Part shown: positions 8,535 to 17,630 of the stretch, in pieces
Layout: the number at the start of each line of letters is the position of its first letter
How positions within the stretch are numbered: position 1 is the first letter of the stretch
Assembly (NCBI RefSeq): GCF_902459535.1
Contig: NZ_LR699553.1
Coordinates: forward strand, 310,001 to 374,000
Direction: 5' to 3'
Source: Paraburkholderia dioscoreae
GTDB taxonomy: Bacteria > Pseudomonadota > Gammaproteobacteria > Burkholderiales > Burkholderiaceae
DNA: 64,000 nt
The notes under the pieces: model-generated
Database searches by the model: none
What the model saw: the letters and a program-made list of their open reading frames with translations, nothing else
What the model was told of the DNA's origin: nothing
Position numbers and translations under genes: made by a program

Positions 8535-9497
8535 ATGGAAAACAAATCACATGCCTTCTGGGCGGGGCTCTTCACGATCGTTCTGCTGGCGGCAATCGCG
8601 GTGGCGGCTTTTTTGTTCAACGTCGACCGTTCCGTGCGGGTGCCGTACGATCTGATTGCGCGCACCAACGTCACGGGCCTGTATACCGACGCCGCGGTGC
8701 GCTACCGAGGGCTCGACGTCGGCAAGGTGCAGTCGATCAAATTCGATCCGGATCATCCGGGGCAGATTCTGATCCGTATCCTCGTCGACACGCACGCGCC
8801 GATTACCCATTCGACATTCGGCAGCCTGGGTTTCCAGGGCGTGACGGGCATTGCCTTCATCCAGCTGGACGACAATGGGCGCGACACGTCGCCGCTGCCG
8901 TCGTCCGCCAAACAGGTGGCGCAGTTGCCCATGCGCCCTGGCTTGCTCGATCAACTGCAGCAACGCGGCGACGTGCTGCTGCGTAAACTCGAAAAAGTCG
9001 CAAGCGACGTCGACAATCTGTTGTCGCCGGAAATGGCTGCGCAGTTGCAAGGCACGGCGGCGAGCCTTCAGAAAGCCGCGGACGGCGTCGCCACGTTGAC
9101 CCAGCAATTCGCGCCGGCTGCTGGCAAGTTGCCAGGCACGATCGACCAGCTGGATCGCACGCTCGCGTCGACCAATCAGCTGATCACCGGTCTGAACCGT
9201 CCGGACGGCCCGTTCGAGACCAACCTGAACAAGGTCGGCACGGCGGCGCAGCAGGCCGGTGACGCGCTGACTTCGATGAACGGCTCGTTGCAGGAACTGT
9301 CGGCGCGGGTCGGCTACGACACCTTGCCACGCGTCAATTCGCTCGCTGAAGACGTGCGCTCCGCGGTGCGCTCGGTGGACCGCGCAGCCGATACGTTCAG
9401 CACCAGCCCGCGCAGCGTGCTGTTCGGCGCTCCGGCTGCGGCGCCCGGCCCTGGCGAAGCAGGGTTCACGTGGCCCGCCGCTCGCGCCGCCAGATGA
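8535..9497 (+). CDS. MlaD-family MCE domain protein
   Basis: A 320-residue protein with one N-terminal transmembrane helix (AGLFTIVLLAAIAVAAFLF, residues 10–28), an MCE domain (about 38–120, including VRYRGLDVGKVQSI) and a long predicted helical region (about 150–290, rich in Leu/Gln/Ala heptads). MCE proteins assemble into hexameric rings or tunnels in the periplasm that carry lipids between membranes. At 320 residues it is longer than E. coli MlaD (183) and closer to the needle-type MCE proteins. The preferred start is the ATG at 8535, 16 bp after the ATPase stop. Confidence 0.9.
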   Translation: MENKSHAFWAGLFTIVLLAAIAVAAFLFNVDRSVRVPYDLIARTNVTGLYTDAAVRYRGLDVGKVQSIKFDPDHPGQILIRILVDTHAPITHSTFGSLGFQGVTGIAFIQLDDNGRDTSPLPSSAKQVAQLPMRPGLLDQLQQRGDVLLRKLEKVASDVDNLLSPEMAAQLQGTAASLQKAADGVATLTQQFAPAAGKLPGTIDQLDRTLASTNQLITGLNRPDGPFETNLNKVGTAAQQAGDALTSMNGSLQELSARVGYDTLPRVNSLAEDVRSAVRSVDRAADTFSTSPRSVLFGAPAAAPGPGEAGFTWPAARAAR

Positions 9498-9527
9498 TTT
9501 CGAAGGTTTGAAGAAAGGAAGATTGTC

Positions 9528-10154
9528 ATGTCACGCTCGATTCACCGATTGTTGTCCTCGAGCGCCGCGCTAGCGGTGCTGCTCGCATTCGGCGTGCTGG
9601 CCACGGGCTGCGCCGGCACGCCCGCGGCCATTTCGGACGTCCGCTACGATTTCGGGCCGCCGGCTCCGGCGGCGTCCGCGGGCACGTCGCCGGCCGTGAA
9701 GGTGCTGGATGTGACCGCGCCGGACGTGCTCGAGTCCGACAAGCTGATGTACCGCCTCAGCTACGCGGATGCACAGCAGACCGCGTCCTACGCGAACAGC
9801 CACTGGACCATGATGCCTTCGCAGTTGCTGACCCAGCGTCTGCGTGGCGCGCTCAGCTCGCGCGGCACGGTGCTGACGGGTGCCGACGGCGTGTCCGCGC
9901 CGGTGCTGAAGGTCGAGCTGAGCGAGTTCGAACAGGTCTTCGACAGCCGGTCCGAAAGTCATGCCGCAGTCACCGCGCGCGCCACGCTCACGCAGGGCAG
10001 CAGGGTGATCGGCCAGCGCACCTTCATCGCGCGCGCGCCGTCCAGTTCGGGGGACGCCGCCGGTGGCGCCCAGGCACTCGCCACCGCCAGCGACGATCTG
10101 GTCGCGCAGATCGGCGCGTGGCTCGGCGTGCAGGCGCTGGTCGCCGCGCAATGA
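9528..10154 (+). CDS. ABC-type transport auxiliary lipoprotein (PqiC/YmbA type)
   Basis: A 208-residue lipoprotein. The signal peptide ends in the lipobox LATGC (cysteine at about residue 28). The mature part (DVRYDFGPPAP, then VLDVTAPDVLESDKLMYRLSYAD) matches the ABC_trans_aux family, whose members such as E. coli PqiC are outer-membrane partners of MCE proteins. The AAGAAAGGA stretch at 9512–9520 is a reasonable ribosome binding site. Its place after the MCE gene suggests it docks the MCE tunnel at the outer membrane; this is inference from family and position. Confidence 0.85.
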   Translation: MSRSIHRLLSSSAALAVLLAFGVLATGCAGTPAAISDVRYDFGPPAPAASAGTSPAVKVLDVTAPDVLESDKLMYRLSYADAQQTASYANSHWTMMPSQLLTQRLRGALSSRGTVLTGADGVSAPVLKVELSEFEQVFDSRSESHAAVTARATLTQGSRVIGQRTFIARAPSSSGDAAGGAQALATASDDLVAQIGAWLGVQALVAAQ

Positions 10155-10185
10155 CCAGCTCGCAGCGCACGCAACGGAGCGCTGC

Positions 10186-11343
10186 ATGAGCGAACGACCC
10201 TGGCTGCGCCGCCCGTCGGTGCTTGCCCGGCAGGCGCTGGTGCTCTATACCGCGCTGATCGTCTATGGTTCGTGGTATCCGTTTTCGGGCTGGCGCTCGC
10301 TCGGTCTCGGTCCGTTTGCCTATCTGTCCGATCCCATGCCGCAGTACCTGACGGCGTTCGACGTCGTCACCAACGTGCTCGGCTATATGCCGTTCGGTGC
10401 GTTGGTGGTGCTCGCGGTCTACCCGCGCTGGCGCGGCACGCTGGCGGTCGCGCTTGCCTTCGTGCTCGGCGGCCTGCTGTCCGGCGTGATGGAAGCCGTG
10501 CAAACCTATCTGCCGACGCGCGTCGCCTCAAACCTCGATCTCGCGGCCAATGCGCTCGGCGCGCTGCTCGGTGCCGCGATCATGTCGCCGGCAACGGGTG
10601 CGCTGCTCGATCGCGGTTTGTTGCGGCGCGCGCGGCTCGTGTGGTTCGAGCGTGATCGCGCCGCGCTCGCATGCCTGGTCGCAGCATGGCCGTTCGCGAC
10701 GATGTATCCGGCGCCGCGCCTGTTCGGTCTCGGCAACTGGCCGCGCGCGCTATGGCTGCGTTTCGATTCGACGACGCAAGACGCCTTGCTCGCGTGGACG
10801 CCGCCGGGCTGGCACGTCGGCACCTGGCCGGCTCTCGCCGCCGCCTGGATGCCCGACGACGTTTGGGAGGCCGTGCTCACCACGCTCAACCTGTTCGCCG
10901 CGCTCGCACTGGCGTCGTTGCCGGTGCGCCGGCATGCGCCGCGCGTGCGTCTGTTGCTCCTGTTTATCTTCGTGACCTTGTGCGTGAAGGTCGGCGCGAC
11001 GTTTCTGCAGTCGCAGTCCGGTCTCGCGTTCGACTGGGCCACGCCCGGCGCGCTCGCGGGGCTCGTGTGCGGCACCGCGGCCGCGCTGTTTGCGCTGCGT
11101 CTGCGGCGCCGGTCGCGCGCGGCACTGGCAGGCGGCGCGCTGACGGTCGCGCTGGTGTTCGTCAATCTGTTGCCCGTGAATCCATATTTCGACGCCGTGC
11201 TCGCCGACTGGCGGCAAGGGCGTTATCTGCACTTCAACGGTCTGGCGCACTGGCTCGCCTGGGTCTGGCCATATGCGGCTTTGGTATGGCTGGCATATGT
11301 CGTCGAGCAGGCGTGGCTCAAGCGGCGCATGGCGCGCGCGTGA
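10186..11343 (+). CDS. VanZ-like family membrane protein
   Basis: A 385-residue polytopic membrane protein. The N-terminal half has VanZ-family features: YGSWYPFSGWR (about 27–37), DVVTNVLGYMPFGALVVL (about 60–77), GGLLSGVMEAVQTYLPTR and SNLDLAANALGALLGA. The C-terminal half holds further hydrophobic helices and a VNLLPVNPYF motif. VanZ confers low-level teicoplanin resistance in enterococci by an unclear route; the role in proteobacteria is unknown. The gene follows the lipid-transport lipoprotein by 31 bp in the same direction and may be the last gene of that operon. Confidence 0.82.
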   Translation: MSERPWLRRPSVLARQALVLYTALIVYGSWYPFSGWRSLGLGPFAYLSDPMPQYLTAFDVVTNVLGYMPFGALVVLAVYPRWRGTLAVALAFVLGGLLSGVMEAVQTYLPTRVASNLDLAANALGALLGAAIMSPATGALLDRGLLRRARLVWFERDRAALACLVAAWPFATMYPAPRLFGLGNWPRALWLRFDSTTQDALLAWTPPGWHVGTWPALAAAWMPDDVWEAVLTTLNLFAALALASLPVRRHAPRVRLLLLFIFVTLCVKVGATFLQSQSGLAFDWATPGALAGLVCGTAAALFALRLRRRSRAALAGGALTVALVFVNLLPVNPYFDAVLADWRQGRYLHFNGLAHWLAWVWPYAALVWLAYVVEQAWLKRRMARA

Positions 11344-11513
11344 AGCTGGTGTGAAGCGGGCGGGACGCGCACGTAATACGCACGCGAAACGCACGCGAGG
11401 CGCAGCCGCCATCAGCGACCACCAGTCCTGCTCGTTATAATCGTTCGCACAACAGGCGCGCCGCTGTGCATGCAGCGCCATTCTCACCCTGGCAGTTTCG
11501 GCCCCCGGACATC

Positions 11514-11837
11514 ATGGATTCCTTCTACAAGTACCACGTCTTCTTCTGTCTCAATCAGCGCGAGCCCGGCGCCGAGCGCCCGAGCTGCGCGAACTGCAAT
11601 GCGCAGGAGATGCAGGAGCATGCGAAAAAACGCGTGAAGAAACTCGGTCTCGCAGGTCCGGGCCAGGTGCGCATCAACAAGGCCGGTTGCCTCGACCGCT
11701 GCGAGCTCGGGCCGACGCTCGTCGTGTATCCGGAAGGCGTCTGGTACACGTACGTCGACGAGAGCGACATCGACGAAATCGTCGACTCGCATCTCGTGAA
11801 CGGCAAGATTGTCGAGCGTCTGAAAATCGATCAATAA
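11514..11837 (+). CDS. (2Fe-2S) ferredoxin, thioredoxin-like fold
   Basis: A 107-residue protein of the shethna-type/thioredoxin-like [2Fe-2S] ferredoxin family. The cysteines lie in HVFFCLNQREPG, PSCANC and KAGCLDRCELGP; the last, with the first or second, forms the usual four-cysteine cluster site. EGVWYTYVDESDIDEIVDSHL is the typical C-terminal strand–helix. These proteins carry electrons in the cytoplasm, and their partners are not known here. The ATG at 11514 is chosen over an upstream in-frame start because it gives the conserved short N-terminus. An alpha/beta hydrolase starts 8 bp downstream, suggesting an operon. Confidence 0.85.
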   Translation: MDSFYKYHVFFCLNQREPGAERPSCANCNAQEMQEHAKKRVKKLGLAGPGQVRINKAGCLDRCELGPTLVVYPEGVWYTYVDESDIDEIVDSHLVNGKIVERLKIDQ

Positions 11838-11845
11838 GCCTCGCC

Positions 11846-12490
11846 ATGAACGCATATACGAAGAAATATCTGATCGACGGCCCGATCGGCAAGATCGAGG
11901 TCGCAGTGGATCTGCCCGACGAGACGCGCGAAAGCGGCGCCGCGCCGCGTGGCATTGCGCTGGTCGCGCATCCGCATCCGCTGTTCGGCGGCACGATGGA
12001 CAACAAGGTCGCGCAGACGCTCGCGCGCACGCTCGTGCAGTTGAACTACGCGACCTATCGCTCGAATTTTCGCGGTGTCGGCGAGACGCAGGGGGAGCAT
12101 GACGCGGGCATCGGCGAGCGCGACGATCTGCGCGCCGTGCTCGATCACATGCGGGCCGAACCGGGTCAGGCCGATCTGCCCCTCGTGCTGGCGGGCTTTT
12201 CGTTCGGCACGTTCGTGCTGTCGCACGTGGCCGCGAAACTGCGTGAAGAAGGTCAGGAGATCGAGCGAATGGTGTTCGTCGGCACCGCAGCGAGCCGCTG
12301 GGACGTGGCCCCCGTACCGGAGAACACGCTCGTGATTCACGGTGAAACCGACGAGACGGTTCCCATTCAATCCGTTTACGACTGGGCACGACCGCAGGAG
12401 TTGCCGGTTGTCGTGATTCCGGGGGCGGAGCATTTTCTGCATCGCAAGCTGCACGTTCTGAAGCGGATCATCGTCGACGCGTGGCGGTGA
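11846..12490 (+). CDS. Alpha/beta hydrolase
   Basis: A 214-residue serine hydrolase. The nucleophile elbow is GFSFGTF (about 116–122), the acid is likely Asp in HGETDETVP (about 170), and the histidine lies in GAEHFLH (about 193–199). HPHPLFGGTMDNK near residue 40 and YRSNFRGVGETQG near 75 place it in the small CocE/NonD-like or dienelactone hydrolase-like group common in betaproteobacteria. The substrate is unknown. It starts 8 bp after the ferredoxin gene, so the two are probably co-transcribed. Confidence 0.85.
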   Translation: MNAYTKKYLIDGPIGKIEVAVDLPDETRESGAAPRGIALVAHPHPLFGGTMDNKVAQTLARTLVQLNYATYRSNFRGVGETQGEHDAGIGERDDLRAVLDHMRAEPGQADLPLVLAGFSFGTFVLSHVAAKLREEGQEIERMVFVGTAASRWDVAPVPENTLVIHGETDETVPIQSVYDWARPQELPVVVIPGAEHFLHRKLHVLKRIIVDAWR

Positions 12491-12809
12491 GTGGCGCGCG
12501 GCATGCGTTTTCCGAGGTACAGGTACGCACAAACGCAAATTTATCGCCGCCTCTCGCGCAAAGTTGCCGGGAGAGCACGCGTATAATGGCGACTCTTTTT
12601 TGGGCGCAGCGCCGCCCATCCGGCAGTTCGCGCGACGCGTAGTATCTTTTCGCCGCAGCGGTGCCGGATGCAGGGCGTGCTGCGCGAACCGATCGCGTGG
12701 CCGGAAGTCCAATGGGCGCCGTGCCGTTTTTACGGCCGGACGCTCGCCGACCGGCTCTTCCAAACAATGCGCCCTGCGCGCGATGTATTTTTCTGCACGA
12801 ATCGACCCT
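12491..12809. other. Intergenic region upstream of dacC with a -10 element
   Basis: About 320 bp. A perfect TATAAT occurs at 12582–12587 with no good -35 match at 17 bp. If it is the dacC promoter, the mRNA has a leader of roughly 215 nt. The in-frame upstream coding extension of dacC has no conserved features, so it is treated as untranslated. Confidence 0.4.
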
Positions 12810-14042
12810 ATGCGTTTCTCCACCTCCGGCCGCACGTCATTCCCTTCTTCTGTTGCTTCCTTCGTTTCCCCTACGCTTGCGCGTGCCGTCACTCTCGGCA
12901 TTGTGTTGCCGGCTACGCTCGCCGCCAGCACGGCGTTCGCGCAAGTGCCGCCGCCGGCGGTGAACGCGCGCTCGTGGGTGCTCGTCGACGCCACCAGCAA
13001 CCAGGTGCTCGCCTCGGGCAATGCCGACGAGCGCGTGGAACCCGCATCGCTTACCAAGCTGATGACGGCGTACCTCGTCTTCGAAGCACTGCAGACGAAA
13101 AAAATCAATATGGACCAGACGGTCATGCCGAGCGAAGCCGTGCGCCGCGTGCGGACCGACGAATCGCGCATGTTCATCGAAGCGAACAAGCCGGTGACCG
13201 TGCACGATCTGGTGTACGGCATGATCGTCCAGTCGGGTAACGACGCCGCGATCGCATTGGCCGAACTGGTCGGCGGCAGCGAGTCGCAGTTCGTCAACAT
13301 GATGAACACGGAAGCGCAGCGCCTCGGCATGAAGCACACGCATTTCGCCGACGTGAACGGCATGCCCGACCCGCAGCACTACACGACCGCGGGCGACCTC
13401 GCGATCCTGTCGGCGCGTCTGATTCGCGACTTCCCTGACTACTACAACATCTTCTCGGTCAAGGAATTCACGTACAACAAGATCAAGCAGCCGAACCGCA
13501 ACCGCCTGCTGTGGATCGACCCGACGGTAGATGGTCTGAAGACCGGCCACACGCAAGCCGCCGGCTACTGCCTGATCGCGAGCGCGAAGCGTTCGCTGCC
13601 GGGCACGACCGACGCGTCGCGCCGCCTCGTCTCGGTCATGATGGGCGAGACCAAGGAACACGACCGCGTGCAGGACAGCCTGAAGATGCTGAACTACGGC
13701 TACAGCGCGTACGACACGGTGCGTCTGTACAAGGCGAATCAGGTGGTGGGCACGCCGCGCGTCTACAAGGGTGCGCAGGACACCGTGCAGATCGGCGTGA
13801 AGAGCGATCAGTACATCACGGTGCCGAAGGGCATGGGCGACAAGGTGAAGCCGCAGATCGAGCAGATCGATCCGCTGATCGCGCCGCTCGCGAACGGTCA
13901 GCAGGTCGGCACGGTCAAGCTGGTCGCCGACGGCAAGGTGCTGGCGCAGTTCCCGGTGGTGGCCTTGCAGGCCGTGCCGCAAGCCGGGGTGGTCGGCCGC
14001 GTGTGGGATTCGCTGATGCTCATGTTCAACAAGAAGAAGTAA
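12810..14042 (+). CDS. dacC: D-alanyl-D-alanine carboxypeptidase (PBP5/6 type)
   Basis: A 410-residue low-molecular-weight penicillin-binding protein that removes the terminal D-Ala from peptidoglycan pentapeptides in the periplasm. The signal peptide ends around STAFA-Q. Active-site motifs are SLTK (serine nucleophile, with general-base lysine), SGN in VQSGNDAA, and KTG in GLKTGHTQAAGYC. The C-terminal half is the beta-rich PBP5 domain, and the end VWDSLMLMFNKKK is the amphipathic membrane anchor. The ATG at 12810 (MRFST) starts directly before the signal sequence. It precedes dat and ybeD, like the E. coli dacA–ybeD–lipB order. Confidence 0.95.
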   Translation: MRFSTSGRTSFPSSVASFVSPTLARAVTLGIVLPATLAASTAFAQVPPPAVNARSWVLVDATSNQVLASGNADERVEPASLTKLMTAYLVFEALQTKKINMDQTVMPSEAVRRVRTDESRMFIEANKPVTVHDLVYGMIVQSGNDAAIALAELVGGSESQFVNMMNTEAQRLGMKHTHFADVNGMPDPQHYTTAGDLAILSARLIRDFPDYYNIFSVKEFTYNKIKQPNRNRLLWIDPTVDGLKTGHTQAAGYCLIASAKRSLPGTTDASRRLVSVMMGETKEHDRVQDSLKMLNYGYSAYDTVRLYKANQVVGTPRVYKGAQDTVQIGVKSDQYITVPKGMGDKVKPQIEQIDPLIAPLANGQQVGTVKLVADGKVLAQFPVVALQAVPQAGVVGRVWDSLMLMFNKKK

Positions 14043-14055
14043 GAGCCTGATTGCG

Positions 14056-15021
14056 ATGACCGCTGTTTCCGATGTTTCGTCCGATCCGATTGTCTATCTG
14101 AACGGCGAGTTGGTGCCGTTGTCCGAAGCGCGTGTGCCGGTTCTTGACCGCGGCTTTATTTTCGGCGACGGTATTTATGAAGTCGCGCCGCTGTACGCGC
14201 ACCCCGCGCATGCGGGCGGCCGTACGCCGTTCCGTTTCCAGCAGCATCTGGCGCGGCTCGCGCGCTCCGTCGACAGGATCGGCATTGTCAATCCGTTCGA
14301 CGACGCCGGCTGGCGCGCGCTGATCGCGCAGGTGGTCGCGGCGAACGAGGCGGACGGCGGTTTGCGCGCCGATCAGGACGCGATTGCCTATATTCAGGTC
14401 ACGCGCGGTGTCGCGAAACGCGGCCATGCGTTTCCGGCCGGCATCCAGCCGACCGTGTTCGTGATGGTCACGCCGCTGAACCTGCCGGACGCGGCGCAGC
14501 GCGCGCAAGGCGTGCGTTGCGTCACCGCTGAAGACCGCCGCTGGCTCAATTGCGACATCAAGTCGGTGTCGCTGCTGGGCAACGTGCTGATGGCGCAATA
14601 CGCTGCGGAGAACGACGCGTTCGAAACGATCCAGTTTCGCGACGGCATGCTGACCGAAGGGTCGTCGTCGAACGTGTGGGTGGCGAAGAGCGGCGTGTTG
14701 TCCGCGCCGCCGCGCAGCCACAAGATTCTCGAAGGGATTCGCTACGGTCTGATCGAGGAACTGGCGGGCGAATGCGGTATCCGTTTCGAAGCGCGCGAGA
14801 TTAGCGAAGCCGAACTGCGCGCGGCGGACGAGATCATTGTCAGTTCGGCAACCAAGGAAGTGCTGCCGGTCACACGGCTCGATAGCCAGCCGGTCGGCGA
14901 GGGCAAGCCGGGTGCGGTCTTTGCAGCGCTGTACGCGGCTTATCAGCGAGCCAAGGCCCAGGAAGCGCGCGAGGCGCAGCAAGGAGTAGAGAATGAGTCC
15001 CGTGAACGAATCACTGTTTGA
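14056..15021 (+). CDS. dat: D-amino acid aminotransferase (class IV PLP)
   Basis: A 321-residue fold-type IV aminotransferase. It has the N-terminal YLNGELVPLSEARVPVLDRGF and GDGIYEV motifs, the PLP-binding lysine in NCDIKSVSLLGN (about 177), and the phosphate-binding TEGSSSNVW loop. These are typical of D-alanine transaminase, which makes D-glutamate or D-alanine for the cell wall. It starts 13 bp after dacC, and its end overlaps ybeD by 29 bp. The link between D-Ala metabolism and the carboxypeptidase upstream is sensible. A branched-chain aminotransferase is less likely given the VPVLDRGF motif. Confidence 0.88.
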   Translation: MTAVSDVSSDPIVYLNGELVPLSEARVPVLDRGFIFGDGIYEVAPLYAHPAHAGGRTPFRFQQHLARLARSVDRIGIVNPFDDAGWRALIAQVVAANEADGGLRADQDAIAYIQVTRGVAKRGHAFPAGIQPTVFVMVTPLNLPDAAQRAQGVRCVTAEDRRWLNCDIKSVSLLGNVLMAQYAAENDAFETIQFRDGMLTEGSSSNVWVAKSGVLSAPPRSHKILEGIRYGLIEELAGECGIRFEAREISEAELRAADEIIVSSATKEVLPVTRLDSQPVGEGKPGAVFAALYAAYQRAKAQEAREAQQGVENESRERITV

Positions 15022-15262
15022 GTTTCCTTGCGATTTCCCGATCAAGATCATGGGCAAATCGCATCCCGAGTTCGCCGAGACGATCGTCACGGTGGTCCAG
15101 CAGTTCGACAATGAAGTCGACGTTTCGCGAGTCGAGATGCGGCCTTCCAGCGGCGGCAACTACACGGGCCTGACGGTCACGGTACGCGCCACGAGCCGCG
15201 AGCAGCTCGATGACATCTACCGCGCGCTCACCGGCCACCCAATGGTGAAGGTGGTGCTGTAA
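14993..15262 (+). CDS. ybeD: YbeD family (DUF493) protein
   Basis: An 89-residue protein with an ACT-like ferredoxin fold. LFEFPCDFPIKIMGK at the N-terminus and LTVTVRATSREQLDDIYRALTGHPMVKVVL at the C-terminus are the family signature (UPF0250). In E. coli it sits between dacA and lipB and is thought to bear on lipoate metabolism, but the molecular role is unknown. The ATG at 14993 lies inside the end of dat, with GGAGTAGAGA just upstream as a ribosome binding site. Here a LysR/DUF2917 pair separates it from lipB. Confidence 0.88.
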   Translation: MSPVNESLFEFPCDFPIKIMGKSHPEFAETIVTVVQQFDNEVDVSRVEMRPSSGGNYTGLTVTVRATSREQLDDIYRALTGHPMVKVVL

Positions 15263-15283
15263 AGCCTGGCCCGGCGCCTTGTT

Positions 15284-16252
15284 TCACGGCGTGGCGCGCA
15301 ATGCGTCCGCCGCCATATCGGCGCTTGCGGCTGGCCCCACCTCGCAAGCCCGGTCGAAAAGCTGCCTGAAGCGTCCCACCTCCTCGAACACCCAGTCGCG
15401 GAATGCCCTGACACGGGCGGTTTCGAGCATCTGCGGCGGACAGATGAAGTAGTACTGCCACGGGCTCGGCCCATCCACGTCGAACAAGCGCACGAGGCGG
15501 CCTGCCGCGATTTCGTGCATGGCCAGCGAGCGGCGCGTGAGCGCGACGCCCTGGCCGTCGATGGCCGCCTGCAGCAGATTCGACGAATCCTGGTAGAGCA
15601 CGCCGCGCTTCGGTTCGGGCCAGTCGGTGAGGCCTGCGGCGTCGAACCAGGGGCGCCAGAGTTCGTCGTCGGAACGCAATAGCGGAACCTTGGCCAGATC
15701 AGCGGGCGTTTTCGGCAGCTTGCCGCCATTGAAGTCCGGCGCGCAGGCGGGAAAGAAGATCTCCTCCAGCAACAACTCCGAATGTAGCCCCGAATATTTG
15801 CCGAAGCCGAAACGGATCGCCACGTCGACGTCGTCGCGCGCGAAATCGGTTAGCGCGTTGGTGGACAAGAGTTCGAGATCCCACTGCGGATGCGCCTCGA
15901 TAAAGCTGCCGACGCGTGGCGTCACCCAGCGCGCCGCAAACGACGACAACATGGACACCACGAGCCGCCGCTCGCGGTCGCCCGCGCGGATCTGGCGGGT
16001 GGCGTCGGCGAGCGCCATCAGCGCGGCGCGCACATGTGTGGCGTAGCGCCGGCCGGTCTCGGTGAGCCGCACGCGCTTGCCGTCGCGCGCGAACAGCGAG
16101 ACGCCGAGTTCAGCCTCCAGCGCGCGGATCTGGTGGCTGACGGCGCCGTGGGTGACGAAGAGTTCGTCGGCGGCGCGCGAGAAGCTCTCGTGACGGGCGG
16201 CGGCCTCGAATGCCTTGATCGCGTTCAGCGCGGGTAGTTGCCGAAGGTCCAT
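15284..16252 (-). CDS. LysR-family transcriptional regulator (GcvA-like)
   Basis: A 322-residue LysR-type regulator. The winged HTH at the N-terminus reads LPALNAIKAFEAAARHESFSRAADELFVTHGAVSHQIRALE in essence, the pattern of the GcvA subgroup, followed by LFARDGKRVRLTETGR. The effector domain spans about residues 90–300. The ATG at 16252 (MDLRQLP) is the usual family start; an in-frame ATG at 16267 adds five residues. The gene faces away from a DUF2917 gene and probably controls it and itself from the ~100-bp gap. The inducer is unknown. Confidence 0.88.
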   Translation of the reverse strand: MDLRQLPALNAIKAFEAAARHESFSRAADELFVTHGAVSHQIRALEAELGVSLFARDGKRVRLTETGRRYATHVRAALMALADATRQIRAGDRERRLVVSMLSSFAARWVTPRVGSFIEAHPQWDLELLSTNALTDFARDDVDVAIRFGFGKYSGLHSELLLEEIFFPACAPDFNGGKLPKTPADLAKVPLLRSDDELWRPWFDAAGLTDWPEPKRGVLYQDSSNLLQAAIDGQGVALTRRSLAMHEIAAGRLVRLFDVDGPSPWQYYFICPPQMLETARVRAFRDWVFEEVGRFRQLFDRACEVGPAASADMAADALRATP

Positions 16253-16350
16253 GACAAAATTTCTCACATAGAGATGAAAATAGATCGTTTTGCTTAAACC
16301 CTTGCTACGCCTAGGATTGTAGTCACGAAACGATTTTTGGCGAGGGCATC

Positions 16351-16677
16351 ATGCAAGAAATTTCCTCTAGCATCGCGTTTGAAATCCGCAGCGGCGACAC
16401 GGTTCCCCTGAAGGTGGCGCGCAGCACGAGACTGGTCGTTCGCGGCGGTGCGGTATGGGTTACGCGCAGCGACGATATCGAGGACTACTGGCTGCAACCC
16501 GGTCATACGCTGCGGCTTCGGCGCGGCGAACGGCTGTGGCTGAGCGCTGAAGGCAACACGCAGGCAAGAGTGGCGTTTTCAGTGCCCACGCGTTGCGACG
16601 AGCGCGCGCTGAACTGGTTCGCCCGCATCGGCGAACGGCTGGTGGCACGTGTGCGAGGCGGTTGGCGTACCGTTTGA
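16351..16677 (+). CDS. DUF2917 domain protein
   Basis: A 108-residue beta-rich protein. The core RLVVRGGAVWVTRSDDIEDYWLQPGHTLRLRRGERLWLS matches DUF2917, small cupin-like proteins often found beside GcvA-type LysR genes in Burkholderiales. The ATG at 16351 follows GCGAGGGCATC. A divergent regulator on the other side suggests dedicated control. There is no known activity. Confidence 0.75.
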   Translation: MQEISSSIAFEIRSGDTVPLKVARSTRLVVRGGAVWVTRSDDIEDYWLQPGHTLRLRRGERLWLSAEGNTQARVAFSVPTRCDERALNWFARIGERLVARVRGGWRTV

Positions 16678-16891
16678 CTGGCGCCGCCAGCGCGTTGGTT
16701 TGGCCGAATGGCGCTGCACCAAGGTCTGGCCGCGCCGCTGGCGCCACGGCGCGGCGGCGTTTGGCATTGCCGGCGCCGCCGCCGCGCCACGGCGATTTGC
16801 CCTTCCAGGCGCGGCAATGCGGCACCGACGCGATGCTTCCACGCGCCGACTCCCGGCGGGGATTCCCAGATTTCGGTAAACTGACGGGATC

Positions 16892-17617
16892 ATGTGTGCC
16901 GCCCCGGTTTCTCCGACCCTCTTACCCGCTACGGCGCCGCTCACGCTGCGCTGGCGCGGCACCGAACCCTACGAAGCCAGTTTCGAAGCCATGCGCGCGT
17001 TCACCGACGCGCGCACCGTCGACACCCCCGACGAAATCTGGCTGGTCGAACATCCCCCCGTTTTCACGCTGGGCCAGGCGGGCAATCCCGCCCACCTGCT
17101 GGCCGCTGACAGCGGTATTCCTCTGGTCAAAGTCGACCGGGGCGGGCAGATCACGTATCACGGCCCCGGCCAGGTGGTTGCCTACCTGCTGCTCGATTTG
17201 CGCCGTCGCAAATTGATGGTGCGGGAACTGGTCACGCGGATCGAGCAAGCCGTGATCGACACGCTTGCGGCGTATAATCTCGCCGGAGAACGAAAGGCGG
17301 GTGCCCCCGGTATCTATGTGGCGCCCGGGCCGGCCGCCGGGTCGCACGCAGGCGCCAAGATCGCGGCGCTGGGTTTGAAAATCCGCAACGGCTGCAGCTA
17401 TCACGGCGTGAGTCTGAACGTGAACATGGATTTGCGACCGTTTCTCGCCATCAATCCATGCGGCTACGCGGGGCTCGAAACAGTCGATATGGCAACGCTC
17501 GGCGTAACCGCCGGCTGGGACGACGTGGCCCGTACCTTTGCATCATGTCTCACCGCAAACCTCGACGGCAGTCCCGCGGCCGTCGCCCAACCACAGGCCG
17601 GTGCACTTACCGCCTGA
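16892..17617 (+). CDS. lipB: Octanoyltransferase (lipoate biosynthesis)
   Basis: A 241-residue enzyme that moves octanoate from acyl carrier protein to lipoyl domains in the cytoplasm. It has the family motifs GRGGQITYHGPGQ-like DRGGQITYHGPGQVVAYLL (about 86–104), the catalytic lysine in GAKIAALG, and the catalytic cysteine in NPCGYAGLETV. The start ATGTGTGCC at 16892 lies in a purine-rich context. It precedes lipA by 13 bp, forming the lipBA operon. Confidence 0.95.
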   Translation: MCAAPVSPTLLPATAPLTLRWRGTEPYEASFEAMRAFTDARTVDTPDEIWLVEHPPVFTLGQAGNPAHLLAADSGIPLVKVDRGGQITYHGPGQVVAYLLLDLRRRKLMVRELVTRIEQAVIDTLAAYNLAGERKAGAPGIYVAPGPAAGSHAGAKIAALGLKIRNGCSYHGVSLNVNMDLRPFLAINPCGYAGLETVDMATLGVTAGWDDVARTFASCLTANLDGSPAAVAQPQAGALTA

Positions 17618-17630
17618 CTGGACCGAACGA

